From: Aselliscus stoliczkanus
Lineage: Eukaryota > Chordata > Mammalia > Chiroptera > Hipposideridae
Direction: 5' to 3'
DNA: 64,000 nucleotides
Assembly: GCA_033961575.1 (NCBI GenBank)
Contig: CM066736.1
Span: 91,458,852 to 91,522,851 of the forward strand
Numbering within the stretch: position 1 is the stretch's first letter; each line of letters opens with the position of its first letter. Of this stretch, positions 1 to 11,300 are shown in pieces. A program made the position numbers and the translations under genes. The notes below the pieces were generated by a model. The model worked only from the letters and a program-made list of their open reading frames with translations, did not search any database and had not been told where the DNA came from.

Positions 1-1202
1 TGGTGGCATATTGCATGGTGGAGGCATGGATTCCAGTTCCTGCACCACTTAGGAGCTGGCCGTGTGATCTAGGTGTCTTCACCCTTGCAGCAGAGGTTAG
101 AGTAAACAACGTCAATGCAAAAGCACACGCCTCTATGGTCCTTCCCAGGCCCTTGCATCTTTCAGTGCCTCTGGGCTCCTATTAGAAGCAGACCGCATGG
201 ACCCTTTGTGGACAGAGGACAAACATCTTCCTTGAAAGTCCTCCCTCATCTGGCTGGATCAAGGCCAAACTCCCAAGCATTCAAGTCCTCCAAAAACTAG
301 CCTCATCTGAGCTGTCAAGCCTCATCTTTTATTGCTCCCTGAGCTTCAAATAACTTATCTAGCATTTATAATATTAACATCTCATCTTGGCAAATGCCCT
401 TCGAGAAAGGTAGAGAGAATACAAAGTAAGAGGATGCCCTCGAGGGACACCAACTGTCACTGTGGGAAAAGCCTCTGCCTGGAGTGCCCTTTCCCCCTTG
501 AGTGTCTTTGAAACTCCATTCTCATCCTTCAGGGTTCACCCAGGCCCCACCTGGGAAGCCTTCCATGTTGCAGGGCAGGGAGAGGGTGTTGCTTGGACAA
601 CTCTTAGCACAGTATCTTGTCACTGCCAGAAAACCTTTTCCACACTGGGCTGGCCATCTCAAAGGTAAAAACCAAGTTTAATTCATCTCTGTGTCACCAA
701 TCCCAGCACAGAGCTTATCTACTGAAGGATGCATAAGCAAGTCACCCTTGAGGCAACATGTGCCAATGCGCCCAAACCGGTATAACCAAGTAACCTGGGA
801 GTCCACACAAGGGTGATGATGCAGGCAGGAATGGGTGGGCCTGGTGAGATTACAGAGGCTGTGATAGTTATGACATTGAGGCCAGGTAATAGGAAGTCTC
901 CCAAGATCATGCATGGATGAGACATCAAAGTGAAACTTCTGAAGCAGTGGGTGGGGCTGTGGGGGTGGAGCCTGGACTCAAGAGTGTGGGGAAGATCAGC
1001 ATGGAGGTGGGGAAAACAGTAGAACAAAGCCTGAGTTGGTAGCAACTCAGGATTGAAACCTACACCCTGACCCCTAGCCCTGCACTCCCAATCCCCTTTA
1101 TCCTGCTGTGCATTTTTTTTTCATATCAATTGTTGCCTTCCAACATACTATATAATTTACATATTTTACTGTCTGTCTGTCTTGGCTAGAATGTCAGCTA
1201 CA

Positions 1203-1850
1203 AGGTGTGATCAAACAATACAATGAATATTTAAATTAAAGAATTACTGGGCCGGCCGAGTGGCACAGTGGTTAAGCGCTGGCTTGGGAAGCCAGCGGCC
1301 CCAATTCGGGTCCCACATATGAGGGCCAGCAATACTGCCCTCAAAAAAAAAAAAGAAATCATTAGAGTAAAAGACATATTGCCATTAATCCCCTTGAAAA
1401 TACTCCCCTTCGCTTCAAACACACTTATCCCATCATTCTTGCCACTTTCTGAAGCAGATCTGGAAGTCCTTTTTCATGAGTGTCTTTAGTTGCACTGTTG
1501 TGGCTGCCTCGATGTCCTGAATCATTCTGACTTTGGGGAAGAGCCAGAAGTCACACAGTGCCAGGTCCGGTGAATAAGGTGGATGAGGACACGCTGTAAT
1601 GTTTTTATCTGACAGAAATTGCCATACCAGAAGCGATGTGTGACACAGAGTGCTGTCATGATGGAGGATGATATACGGCACACAGGAGAATCTGTATGTA
1701 GGGTGGTGGATGGATACCTTCTCCCAACCATAGCTCACACTGACTGCACTGAACAAGTTGAAACTTGTCACACACTGTTACTAAGGTTTGATGTGCCACT
1801 TCCCATATTGAAAATCCCTGCCTTTCATTGGATGGCACTCAGCAGCAGCA
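1203..1850 (-). mobile_element. Mariner transposon relic, left copy
   Basis: Read on the minus strand, the region 1771-1433 translates to a degraded mariner transposase. The diagnostic HHDS...H and PHPPYSPDLA-CDFWLFPK blocks, which lead up to the last catalytic Asp of the DDD motif, are plain. The 3' part is interrupted by a short SINE at 1251-1358. The N-terminal half is missing or unrecognisable and frames are broken, so this is a dead copy. Its partner runs the other way from about 1864. Confidence 0.75.
1251..1358 (+). mobile_element. Short tRNA-derived SINE
   Basis: A tRNA-like head opens GCCGGCCGAGTGGCACAGTG and carries a B-box-like GGTCCCACATATGAGGGCC stretch. It ends at the ACTGCCCTC junction and an A tail. 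It is inserted into the 3' part of the left mariner relic. About 95 bases plus tail. Confidence 0.8.
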
Positions 1851-1863
1851 TTCCCTGTATTTT

Positions 1864-2682
1864 ATGATCACAATGGAAAGGCTCTGTGTCACAAGTCGCT
1901 TCTGGTATGGCAATTTCTGTCAAGTAAAAACATTAAGAGCTAGCCAAGAGTCTCAGTTGGTTATGAGTGTGAGCTCTGAGCAAGAAGGGTCAGCGGTACG
2001 CTTCCCACATGGGCCAGTGAGCTGCACCCAAGCTGAGCTGCCACTGAGCTGCCAACAGGTGGCAGAATGGCTCAGCTGGTGAGAGCACGTGCTCCTGACA
2101 ACAAAGCTGCTGGTTTGACTCCCACATGGGATGGTGGCCTATGTCCACCTGCAACCAAGATTGAACATGGCACCTTGAGTTGAGCTGCCCTGAGCTGCCA
2201 ACGGGCGGATGAATGGCGACGACTTGGAGCTGAGCTAGCTGCGTCCTCCACAACTAAGATTGAAGGACAATAGCTTGGCTGTTCCCCTTCCCCAATTCCC
2301 CAACACTGTTCCCCTACCCCAATTCCCCAATAAAATATTTAAAAACAACAACAAAAAAAAATAAAAAAATCATTACGGTGTGTCCTCATCCACCTTATTC
2401 ACCAGATCTGGCACCGTGGGACTTCTGGCTCTCCCCCAAAGTAAAAATGACCATGAAAGGTAAACATTTTGAATTGATTTAGGACAGCTAAGCAGCCACG
2501 AAACAACAGTGCAACTAAAGGCACTCACAAAAGAGGACTTCCAAAACCACTTCAGAAAGTGTCAAGAACGATGGGATAAGTGTGTTTGAAGTGAGGGGGA
2601 GTATTTTGAGGGGAATTAATGGCAATGTGTCTTTTGCGTAATCATTATTTTTTATTTAAACAGTCACCGTATGTTGTGACCA
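1864..2682 (+). mobile_element. Mariner transposon relic, right copy
   Basis: On the plus strand this copy resembles the minus strand of the 1203-1850 copy almost base for base over the HPPYSPDLAPWDFWLSPK region (2385-2440) and its 3' flank (2560-2660). It has in-frame stops and is split by a SINE at about 1938-2363. Both copies belong to one mariner family, set head to head. Confidence 0.75.
1938..2363 (+). mobile_element. Composite tRNA-derived SINE inside mariner
   Basis: The head resembles GCCA..TGGCTCAGTTGGTTA. A second tRNA-like unit begins near 2068 (ATGGCTCAGCTGGTGAGAGC). The tail is CCCCTTCCCCAATTCCCC...AATAAAATATTTAAAA with an A-rich end. The flanks AAAAACATTA and AAAAATCATTA are probable target site copies, and the mariner sequence is continuous across the insertion. 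Confidence 0.8.
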
Positions 2683-3938
2683 TGCCTCGTACTTGAAGAC
2701 AGGAATCTTGGTCAGGTTCAGTTCATTAATGTATGCCAGTAACCTAAAATAACGTCTGCCACAAACCAGGCAGTCAGTAGTCATTTGTTGAGTCAATGAA
2801 TGATTAGCAAATGAATATTGCAGCAGGGGTCAATGTTAAACTCCTGGAGGTTACAAAAGGAGCATAAGATAAAGCAGGAAGTGAGCTTAGAGCCTACTGG
2901 TGTGAAAGTTGTGGCTTTAACAGAGCAGACCCACTGAGCTGATGGGCAGCAGAGGGGCAGCAGAGAGTTGCAGACAAGTATAGTGAGAACCTGTGTGTAA
3001 GGTGGTGGATGGATACAGGAGTAGGGGTAATAACTGGAAGAGGCAACTAGGGTTTAGAAGTTGAGGGTGGGAGGGAGGAGGAAACAAGAGCAAAGGTGTA
3101 GGGGTCAGCCAAGCCTCTTTCCTGCTTCCTCAGCATATTTTTCTCACCTCCAGCTCCACGTCTGTGGCAGTGCCATTGACTCCAACTAGAATACCCACCC
3201 ACTCCTCTGTAAATCCAGGTCTTCCTTCAAAGTCCAGCTCAACCGCCACGCTTTCTAAGGGTTCCTTCATTGAATGGAAGGTGCTGGTCATTCAAGTCAG
3301 CATGGTTTGAGGAGAAGAGCAGAGAACGGAAGATGACCAGGTTTTGAGTCCTAGGTCTAAGATCTCCTGGCTATGTCATCTCATTCATTCTTTCATTTGT
3401 TGGTTTGTTTCTCCATTCACCACACATTGTTGAGTTATTCCTCAGTGTGCATTGACATGATACACAGCCACTTCTTAAAGCAGTCTTTTTTTTCTCCAGC
3501 CTCTCTCCTGCTCTCACCATCCTTGGCAGCTTCAATTACATGTTAGAGGGCCTCAAAGCTACGCCTAGCCTCATTTCCATTTTCACTCAGGATGACCATA
3601 TTCTGGGGTCAGTCTTCTCCACATTCAGGGCCTTGATAACCTCTATAGCCAAATGATGCCAACATCGTATCTCCAGTCCAGACTTCTCCTCTGTGAATTT
3701 AGCCACCTACTTGAGTTTGCCACTCAGCTTCCCCAAGGCACCTCACACTCTGCATGTTTAAAACTGAACTCACAATCTCCACGCCAAAACTGGCCTCTTC
3801 CAGTGTCTGCTACCTTTAAAGAATGGCACCGCTCTCCACTCAGTTCCAAAAGCCAGCATGACAGGAGTCATCCCCAGTGCCTCTGTCCCTCACCCCACAT
3901 TCAACTGCCAAGACTTATTGATCTCAATTGTCTAGATA

Positions 3939-4019
3939 TTGGGTTGTCGGAGAAGTCATGAAGCATTTTTGCAACGGAAAACATAGAAAAAATATGTCTT
4001 GTCTTTTCCAACAACCCAA
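3939..4019. mobile_element. Palindromic mariner MITE, copy 1 (81 bp)
   Basis: The two halves are near-perfect inverted repeats: TTGGGTTGTCGGAGAAGTC at the left, and GTCTTTTCCAACAACCCAA at the right. A TA dinucleotide flanks the left end, as for mariner target sites. It has no coding capacity. Copies 2 and 3 are at 18887-18967 and 55172-55251. This copy lies in APBB1 intron 12. Confidence 0.85.
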
Positions 4020-5296
4020 CAGCTCTTGAATCTACACACTCCTCTTCAGCTCCACCCGAGTCTAGACTGTTCTTCATATTGGCCACGGCTACTGCAAGAT
4101 CCTAACTGAGTTCCCTACATCCACCTCCACCCACTGCACACCTTTCTACATGGTACAGCCAATGTGAGCTTCACAAAATTCAAATCTGATTATTCCAAGT
4201 GCTCTCCTGCAAACTTCCATAGCTCCTGGCTGCTCTTAGGATGAAGAACAAATTGTTAACATGGTCTGTGAAGTCAATCCCACACAGTCTGACCACTGCT
4301 CAGCTCCCAGCCTCATCTGGCACCACTGGCCTTCTCTCAGTGCCTTTGAAGTATGACGTGCCTTCCACTCCGGGTCCTCACACACACACCGTTCACTCCA
4401 CCTGGAATGATCTTCCCCTACCTTACTCCTCCCTCCATCCTGCTTTACCACATTAGCACCTCTTCATTTTTTGATCTCAGTTCAAATGTCACTTTCTCAA
4501 GGAAGTCTTTCTGACTCCTTGGACTAAATGAGGTTCCTCTGTTACATAGGTTCATAGCACCTCACTTCTTTCTTTCAATGTTTGACTCAATCTGTAATTT
4601 TACATTTACTTGTGTGATTATTTGATTAATTCCATTTTTTTCTACTATGACCTCCATGAAAGCAGGACAATGGCTGCTGTTCTCCCAGGACCTGGCACAT
4701 GGGAGGCTTCCTAAGTATTTGCTAAGTGAATGAACAAATAAATAACAGGTACTGTGAATGCACTGAAATATGAGTGAATCAGATAGTCTCTACCATCAGT
4801 TTCCTTATCTATAAAATGGGGATTATCATAATCACAGCCTCATGTGATCATCAAGAATTAAATGACATAATATATAAGGCAGTACTTTACAAGCAATAAA
4901 GCACATGACAGTTATGCTCACTGCCTCCTCTGTAGATGCTCACAGCCCATAGTTGGTGATGTAATACCAAACCCAGCTCCTGGCTGCTGCCTGTTATCTC
5001 CAGTCATCTAAGATCTGCCTTCCAAGCCAATCAAAGCTTTTCCATGGGATTCAAGAGTGGGTCTCCCAAAGTGCCTGGTTCACTGGTTCACACCCAGTGA
5101 AGGCATGCTAACTGCTTAATAGGCAGGACCCTGGAGTGCAGTTGGGACAGAGGTACAGGAGGTGGGATGCATTCTGAAGGGCAAGGTGACATCAAGCATG
5201 AACACGATCTGGTAAAAGAGGCACTGGGAGGCAGAGGGTGGGGGCAGAGCTTGGGGATCAAGGTGGTGGTGCCTGGCTGAAGGAGGACATACATAC

Positions 5297-5380
5297 CAAC
5301 AGGTTTAGCAACAGGCACATTCCCCAGGTAGTAGACTTGGAACTTCTGTACCAGCTCATTCTTAGGCGCTGGGAATTCCA
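5297..5380 (-). CDS. APBB1: APBB1 exon 12 (start of PTB2)
   Basis: The acceptor is TTCCCACAG| and the donor is CTGTTG|GTATGT. It encodes [19 protein letters not shown] then NVPVAKPV, residues 530-556, plus one base of the next Gly. VYYLGNVPV is the first strand of PTB2, the APP-binding domain. The following exons lie left of this window. Confidence 0.95.
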
Positions 5381-8300
5381 CTGTGGGAAAGCAGAGGAGG
5401 ATCAGTCTGTGCTGGCAGACCCGCTAACTCCCAGTTCCCACCACCTAAGCAGGACATTCCAGCCAAGGTCCTACCTGCATCCCCTCCCCCTGCCTCCCTT
5501 TAACCGAAATCCCTCCACTTATTTGGTCCAAAGAATTTAGTCTCTCTGTGCCCATTTTTCTTTCATGTCTGTCCAGTAGCTCATGTCTCTTTTTGGGTCA
5601 CCCTATCTTTGCCAAAAAAGCTGAACTGGACCTGGTAAGGTTGTGACACTGACCTTGAAAAGGGACATCCACAAGTTTAGAGTGGTCCAGGGAGAGTCCG
5701 TTTACCAAACAGCGGGCATTCCGCCGTTCGGCCATGATCTGAGGAAGGGAGGAGCAGGGGGAAGGATCCAGGGAGGGTCTGTTAGGGCTTCCTCAGCCTG
5801 GATCCTCCCCACCCCCCACTCAGTGGCCCCACCCACATCCTTGTAGAAAAGCTGGTGGCTAGTCCAGGGAGTGGAGGGGGCCGTGCCTTAGAGCAGATCT
5901 CATGCAGGCTGGTGGCGATGTTCTTGGCAGGTGCCTCACAGCGAAACACGTGGCACTTGAGCATCTGGGTCAGCTTATCTCGAGCTACGTAGGCAAAGTC
6001 CCTGTTGGGGGAGGGGTACCTCAGTGTCTCCCAGGGCCATCCCATGCTGAGCCTCGTCCCCACCCCACCTACACCCTCCCTGTCCATCGCAGCTCCTCTA
6101 GGCTTCTGCCCTCAGCTGGCGTCCTGGTCCTGTGGGTGCTGCCTTCAGTCTAGGGAGCAGACAGTTACGCATGCGGAGGTGAGGGAGAATGGGTGAGCAC
6201 AGCAGACAGGAAGGGACAGGGCAAAATAGGGGAACTTGGGTGTTTCGAGGCATTGGGTCCAGGTGTGGGAGGAAGAAGGAGGTAAATAGGCATAGTACCT
6301 CTCTCTGGGTCCGGCAGCACAAGAGAGGCAAAGAACAGAGTTAGGGAGGAGGGCCCCACTCTGGCTGTTGGATGAGCCCCCACCCTAAGATCCCAGGCGC
6401 TGCACCCACCTTCCACTGTCTCGCCCGACGCCCCACACTCGAATGCTGACGATGGGCTGGGCATGCAGCAGGGCCTGACTCTGAGGCTCCACCAGCTTTA
6501 GCGTCTCGTCCTCCAGCTGTAGCAGCAGATCCTTTCCCTGCAGGCCCAGGAAGTAGGCACTCAGTGGTGTCCCAGCTGGGAAGGCAGCTGAGCTCCACCA
6601 CCTCTAGCTCAGGGGAAGTCAGCTACAGCTCTGGGATCCTTGCTTGGGTGTCAGATCACCCACCTTGCAGGCTGCATTCAAGTAGAGGTCACACCTATCA
6701 TCTCTTATCTCCCCATAGAGGTTAGACAACCATAGCCCAAAGTCCCAACCTGGGGTCACACATCTACCTCACAGGGCTATCACTTGGGGTGAGACAACAC
6801 CTTCCTCCCCCAGCCCCCACCTGAGCAGCTCTGCTCTCCCACCTCTCATAGTTCCCTTCACTTCTCCACCATAACACTCCCCGTGAGCCCAGGCCCTCAC
6901 CTCCCCCCAGCCCCCAGACATGGGGTCATGCAGATTGTTTTTGTGGTAGCAGAGCTGACGGATGCAATTGTTGACAGCCACACTGCTGCGTCCAGGGGCC
7001 AGCTCTTCCTCAGTCATCTCCACCCAGCCTAGGGAGCGCACAGCAAAACACTGCCAGACACAGAAGGGGGCGGGGGAGGTAGAGAATCTGAGCTACAACT
7101 GGAGGAGCCCTCAGCACGGGACACAGGGGGCTTTGTTGAGACCAGAAGAGTCCCTGACTCAGGTTGTGGTGGGTAGGAGGGTGTTCTGAGCTAAGACCGA
7201 AAAGCTCCCCAAACAGGATATAGTTGGTGAGAGGGGTCATGGTGTCAGAAGAGACCCTTGCTGGTACAAGGAAGCATCTGAGCCAGGCCTGGGAGCCAGG
7301 CCCCCTGTCAGGTCCCTGGGCTGGTTGAGTTAAAAACTGAAGTGCCTGGGAGGTCTAACTCAGGACCTGGGGAGCTGTACTGAGACCAGAGATTCTCCCC
7401 AGAACATGAAACGAGGGCTCTCCTGCATGCAGAGGGGCCCCAGCCCAGGGAATGGGCATTGGTGTTGAACAAACCTTGATCCCTGGGTTGGCATTCCTTT
7501 GGGGCAGCTTCTCCTCCTCTTGGGGCAATGGTTCTGGGCTAGAGGCAGATGGTAACACTTGGTACAGTCCCCCAAACATGGAGTTGTCCCGAGGCCCCTT
7601 CCAAATAGATCCATCCCGTCGGCACACTGCATTGTGCCTCCCCACTCACCTGAGGCTCTGAGCTGGGAAGGGCAATGTCCCCTCCTCAGGGTCCTTCAGA
7701 CCCAAATCCATCGGGGCCTCCTCACTGGGTTCGTCCTTGAGAAGGGGAGAGAGAAATCAGGACCAAACTCATACCCCTTCTGTAGCTCCCCCACTGTGAA
7801 GCAGAACCACTCCCCCCATTCCACCCCCAACTCACCTTCCAAAATTCTCCATCCTCAAAGCCTTCTCCGTGGGCAAATCCTGTCCAGGTGAGCTGGGAAG
7901 AGGGATGGGATTGATGAATGGGCGACTAAACTTGCTCCAGCAGCACCACCCCTGCTGCCCAGTTAAAACACAACAGGCCTATGAGCCTTACCTGGGATTC
8001 CTCTCGGGGGCTGCTCCCCTGTGATGGGGAGGCCCGGCCTGGGGGCTCCCATTGGGTGGTCCCTGTTGGGATGTGCCAGTAGTAGGTCCCTGAGGTGTCC
8101 TGAACTCTCATCCATCCAGCTGGCAGGTCGGAATCCGTCTCGAAGGCGTTGGGGTTCCAGAAAGAATCTGCCAGGCAGGAGGCTTCATGAGGGTCTGGCC
8201 CACCCAAAAGTTAGACAGCAGATGCTTATGCCCAGTCCCCACTCTGAGACCCCAGGGTGGAGAAGAAAGGGTGGGGGAAGGGCTCCCGCACAACCTGGTT

Positions 8301-11300
8301 CCTGCTTTCTCCCAGAGCCCACAATGTGAGGTCACAACCTGGGGAGCCACCAGCAGGGAACATGGCTCAGGTCTCATCCTGGGCCCTGCTCCTAGCTAAT
8401 GTGGCCACATAGAGGGAAGAAGGGAGACAGAGAGAAGGGAGGTTGGGTGACCCCAATTGACCTCCTATCATACATATCTGTATCTCAGGAGCACATACTT
8501 ACCAGCTCCCACACACACATGTACACACAGACACACAGCACACAGAAGCCCTACTACACTTCTGTGCAGCCACCAAAAACACAAGGGCATGTACACACCA
8601 ACTCCAGCCACACACTAATGCAGACACCTTACACAGAGGTGTGCACACACACAGCTATATATACCAGCCCCTGCCACACACATGTGCAGAGACCACACCC
8701 CCAACGACCCCCAACACATGAGTGGGTACCACACAGTGAATGCACACTCAGACACACAACATACATCAACCTCTGCCACGTGTGTGCAGACACCACAGAC
8801 ACTCACACCCTGACCCTTGCCACACAGATGCAGGCAAACATTTTGTGCACATGCATGCGAACCTCGAACCTGTGACATACACCCCTCCTCCCTGGCCGAC
8901 CACACCACTCCAGCCCCGCAGCCCAGCTCCTGCCTCCTCCGCCTCTGCTCTCCCGGCCAGCCCCCCTCCACGTCATGCCCAGCCCCGTGCTACCCCTCAC
9001 CTGGGCTGCTGTCGTGCAGGATGATGGCCAGGAAAAAGTCCTGGGAGAACATGGCGCTCGTTCCCAGCCCCTCCTGCCTCCACCCTCCCTCCTCACAGCC
9101 CCTCCAGTCCAGCCAGCTGGGCTCACAGCCTGGTGCTGGGCTGCAGAGGAGAGCTCATCCCGCCCCCTTCTCACCAGGGCAGAGCGCATGCCAGGCAAGA
9201 TCCTCCCCCGCCTGGAGCTCACTAGGAAGGGGCCAGGCCGCCATGGGAGGGGCCCTCCTTGGGCTAGGCAAGGGGGACGGCTCAGGAGACCCCAGCCCTT
9301 GCTACTCACATCTCTTCTCTCTAATCCTGGCTCCCCTCTCCCAAACCCAAATCTGTATCCCACCCCACAGCGGTCACCTCAGTGCCAGTCAAGCCCAGTC
9401 TTAGGGACACCAGGAGGCTGAGCCCCTCAGGAATACCCCAGCCACCTGGGGACCTACAAAACCTGGAGCTCTCAGCACAAACAGGGTGTGGCTTCAAGGC
9501 TCCCAGGGACCTGCCCGGCAGTTTGAGACTGAGAGTGGGCCTTGCGAGCATGGGACCCAGCAAGCTTGAGGCTGGGCTTGGGGCTCCCAGCACCAACCCC
9601 CCTCACCTGCCAGGGCCCAGCTAGGCTGCAGCGTCTCCTCGGCAACCGCAGCACCAGGACTGGCTGGGAGCGCCCAGACTGCTGACGTGCTTCCCGTTAC
9701 CAGGGAAACCAGGAATCCTGACTGGTCCAAGAGGCAGCACTGAGGGACAGGCAGTCCCCGGACCCAGGTTGCTGAGCAACCAGGCACAGAGGGGCTGGGA
9801 GTGGGCGTGGTTCCAGCAAGGTGGCTGAACACCTGAGGGGAGAGTTCTTTAGGCAGGTGCCTCACCACCCTCACCTTCCAAAGGAGGTGGGCCCACTGAA
9901 GAGGGGCTCTTCCTGCCCATCCAGCCTTCTAGGTAGCCATTCCCACCTCTTCTCCCTTCGCCTCAGGCCCTAGGGCATCAGAATGCCTTCTCTTCCCCAG
10001 GAATTTTCTATTGCCTCCCAGGCTCTACTGCCACACCTTCCAAGAACACCAGCACCCAGGATAGCCATGCCCTCCACAGCCACACCCTTCTTCATGAAGG
10101 TCACATACCTCTCAAATCTAGGGACCAATTCACCATCGTCTCACTGAGTCACACACACCCATCCATCTGCCATCCCTGTCAGCCTGTACCTTCCTGCTTC
10201 AAAGAGCTCCTTCCTTCCGATCTGTCCTGGAGGGGCCGCTCTCCTGCCCTGACCATCTGGGAGGCCCGTCTGGAGCTTGGCACATCTCCTCCAAACATAG
10301 CCCCACCCAGGCCTTGGCTTCCACATGCATGCATTTCTTCAGGAACGTACACCTTCATTCCTGCATCGATTCATTCAGGCACTCACACACGGATTCAAAG
10401 GTTCAGATATCATTCCTTCATTCATTCATCCATGCGTGCTTGCATGGCTAAGCCAGGTGTAGTCACTTGCCCAGGAGTCATGCCCTCTCCTTTTCTCTAC
10501 CCCCATATCACTACCATAGTCCAAACTACTAGTATTTCTTACCTGGACCATTGCAACTGCCTCACAGTGGTCTCCCTCTAGTCTAGTCTCCTGCAGTCTG
10601 GGTTGCACACTATAGTCTAAATGATTGTTCTGAAATGCTTAGCTAATGAAGTTATTCTCCGGTTTAATACTCTTAATTATCTTCTCCTTGCCCTCAGGAT
10701 AGAATTCAAATTCCCCCACAGGGTTTGTGTGCTATCAGGCGCCCCTATCCATCTGCCTCTCAGCCTTATCTCTGACCATCCCCAGCCGCCACCCGCTCTC
10801 CCTGCTTAGGACAAGCCCCTCATCCTCCCCGAGCCCAGCCTCCCTCCCCTTGATCTGCACATGGGGTCACCAACTCCTCCTTTAGGCTTCAGTGTAAAAG
10901 TCACTTCTCAAAATTGATCCACCCCCATGCTCCCACCATACACAAAGGCAGGGTTGGGTGCCCCTCCTGGATCTCCCTCATTCCAGAATGTATCATGCTG
11001 ATTCTAACTGCCTGTTTACTTCTGTCTTCCCACTCAACTGCGGGTGCCATGAGAGCAGAAACATCTGTCCCCTGTAGTATGTATTTAGAACAAGGCCTGG
11101 CACAGAGTATGAACCCAACACAGGTAGTAAAGTTCATTCATTCCTTATTCATTCATTCATTCATGCATGCATGCATTTATGAATTCAATCAACAACTTTG
11201 TAGAAATCCTAAGGTGGGATGGAGAAAATAATTTTTGCACAATTCTATACTCCATTATTACAGGAGTCCAGACCTCCTCTGGGGCCTTCATGCTCATAGC

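Larger units (their letters stand above)
1..5296 (-). other. APBB1: APBB1 intron 12 (partial)
   Basis: This is more than 5.2 kb of intron with no recognisable exon. It holds a tRNA-type SINE, two mariner relics in opposite orientation with another SINE inside one, a mariner MITE, and MIR/L2-like old repeats (about 1090-1200, 4190-4740 and 4780-4915). I see nothing specific in 1-1090 or about 2690-3930. Confidence 0.7.

Noticed and set aside
1251..1330. Possible tRNA genes at SINE heads (also 26670, 27650 and 55756)
   Set aside because: The tRNA-like heads are followed by SINE bodies and A tails and flanked by target duplications. They have mismatched stems and are not functional tRNA genes.
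1..5296. Search for the remaining APBB1 exons (PTB2 and C-terminus)
   Set aside because: No frame on the minus strand encodes the expected continuation after KPVG. The exons must lie beyond the left edge.
8399..8875. 158-codon plus-strand open frame
   Set aside because: It lies in CA-rich low-complexity DNA (His/Thr/Pro repeats) inside an APBB1 intron.
8803..9404. Overlapping 186- and 195-codon open frames
   Set aside because: GC-rich intron DNA with frames on both strands. No splice context or domain and no match to APBB1.
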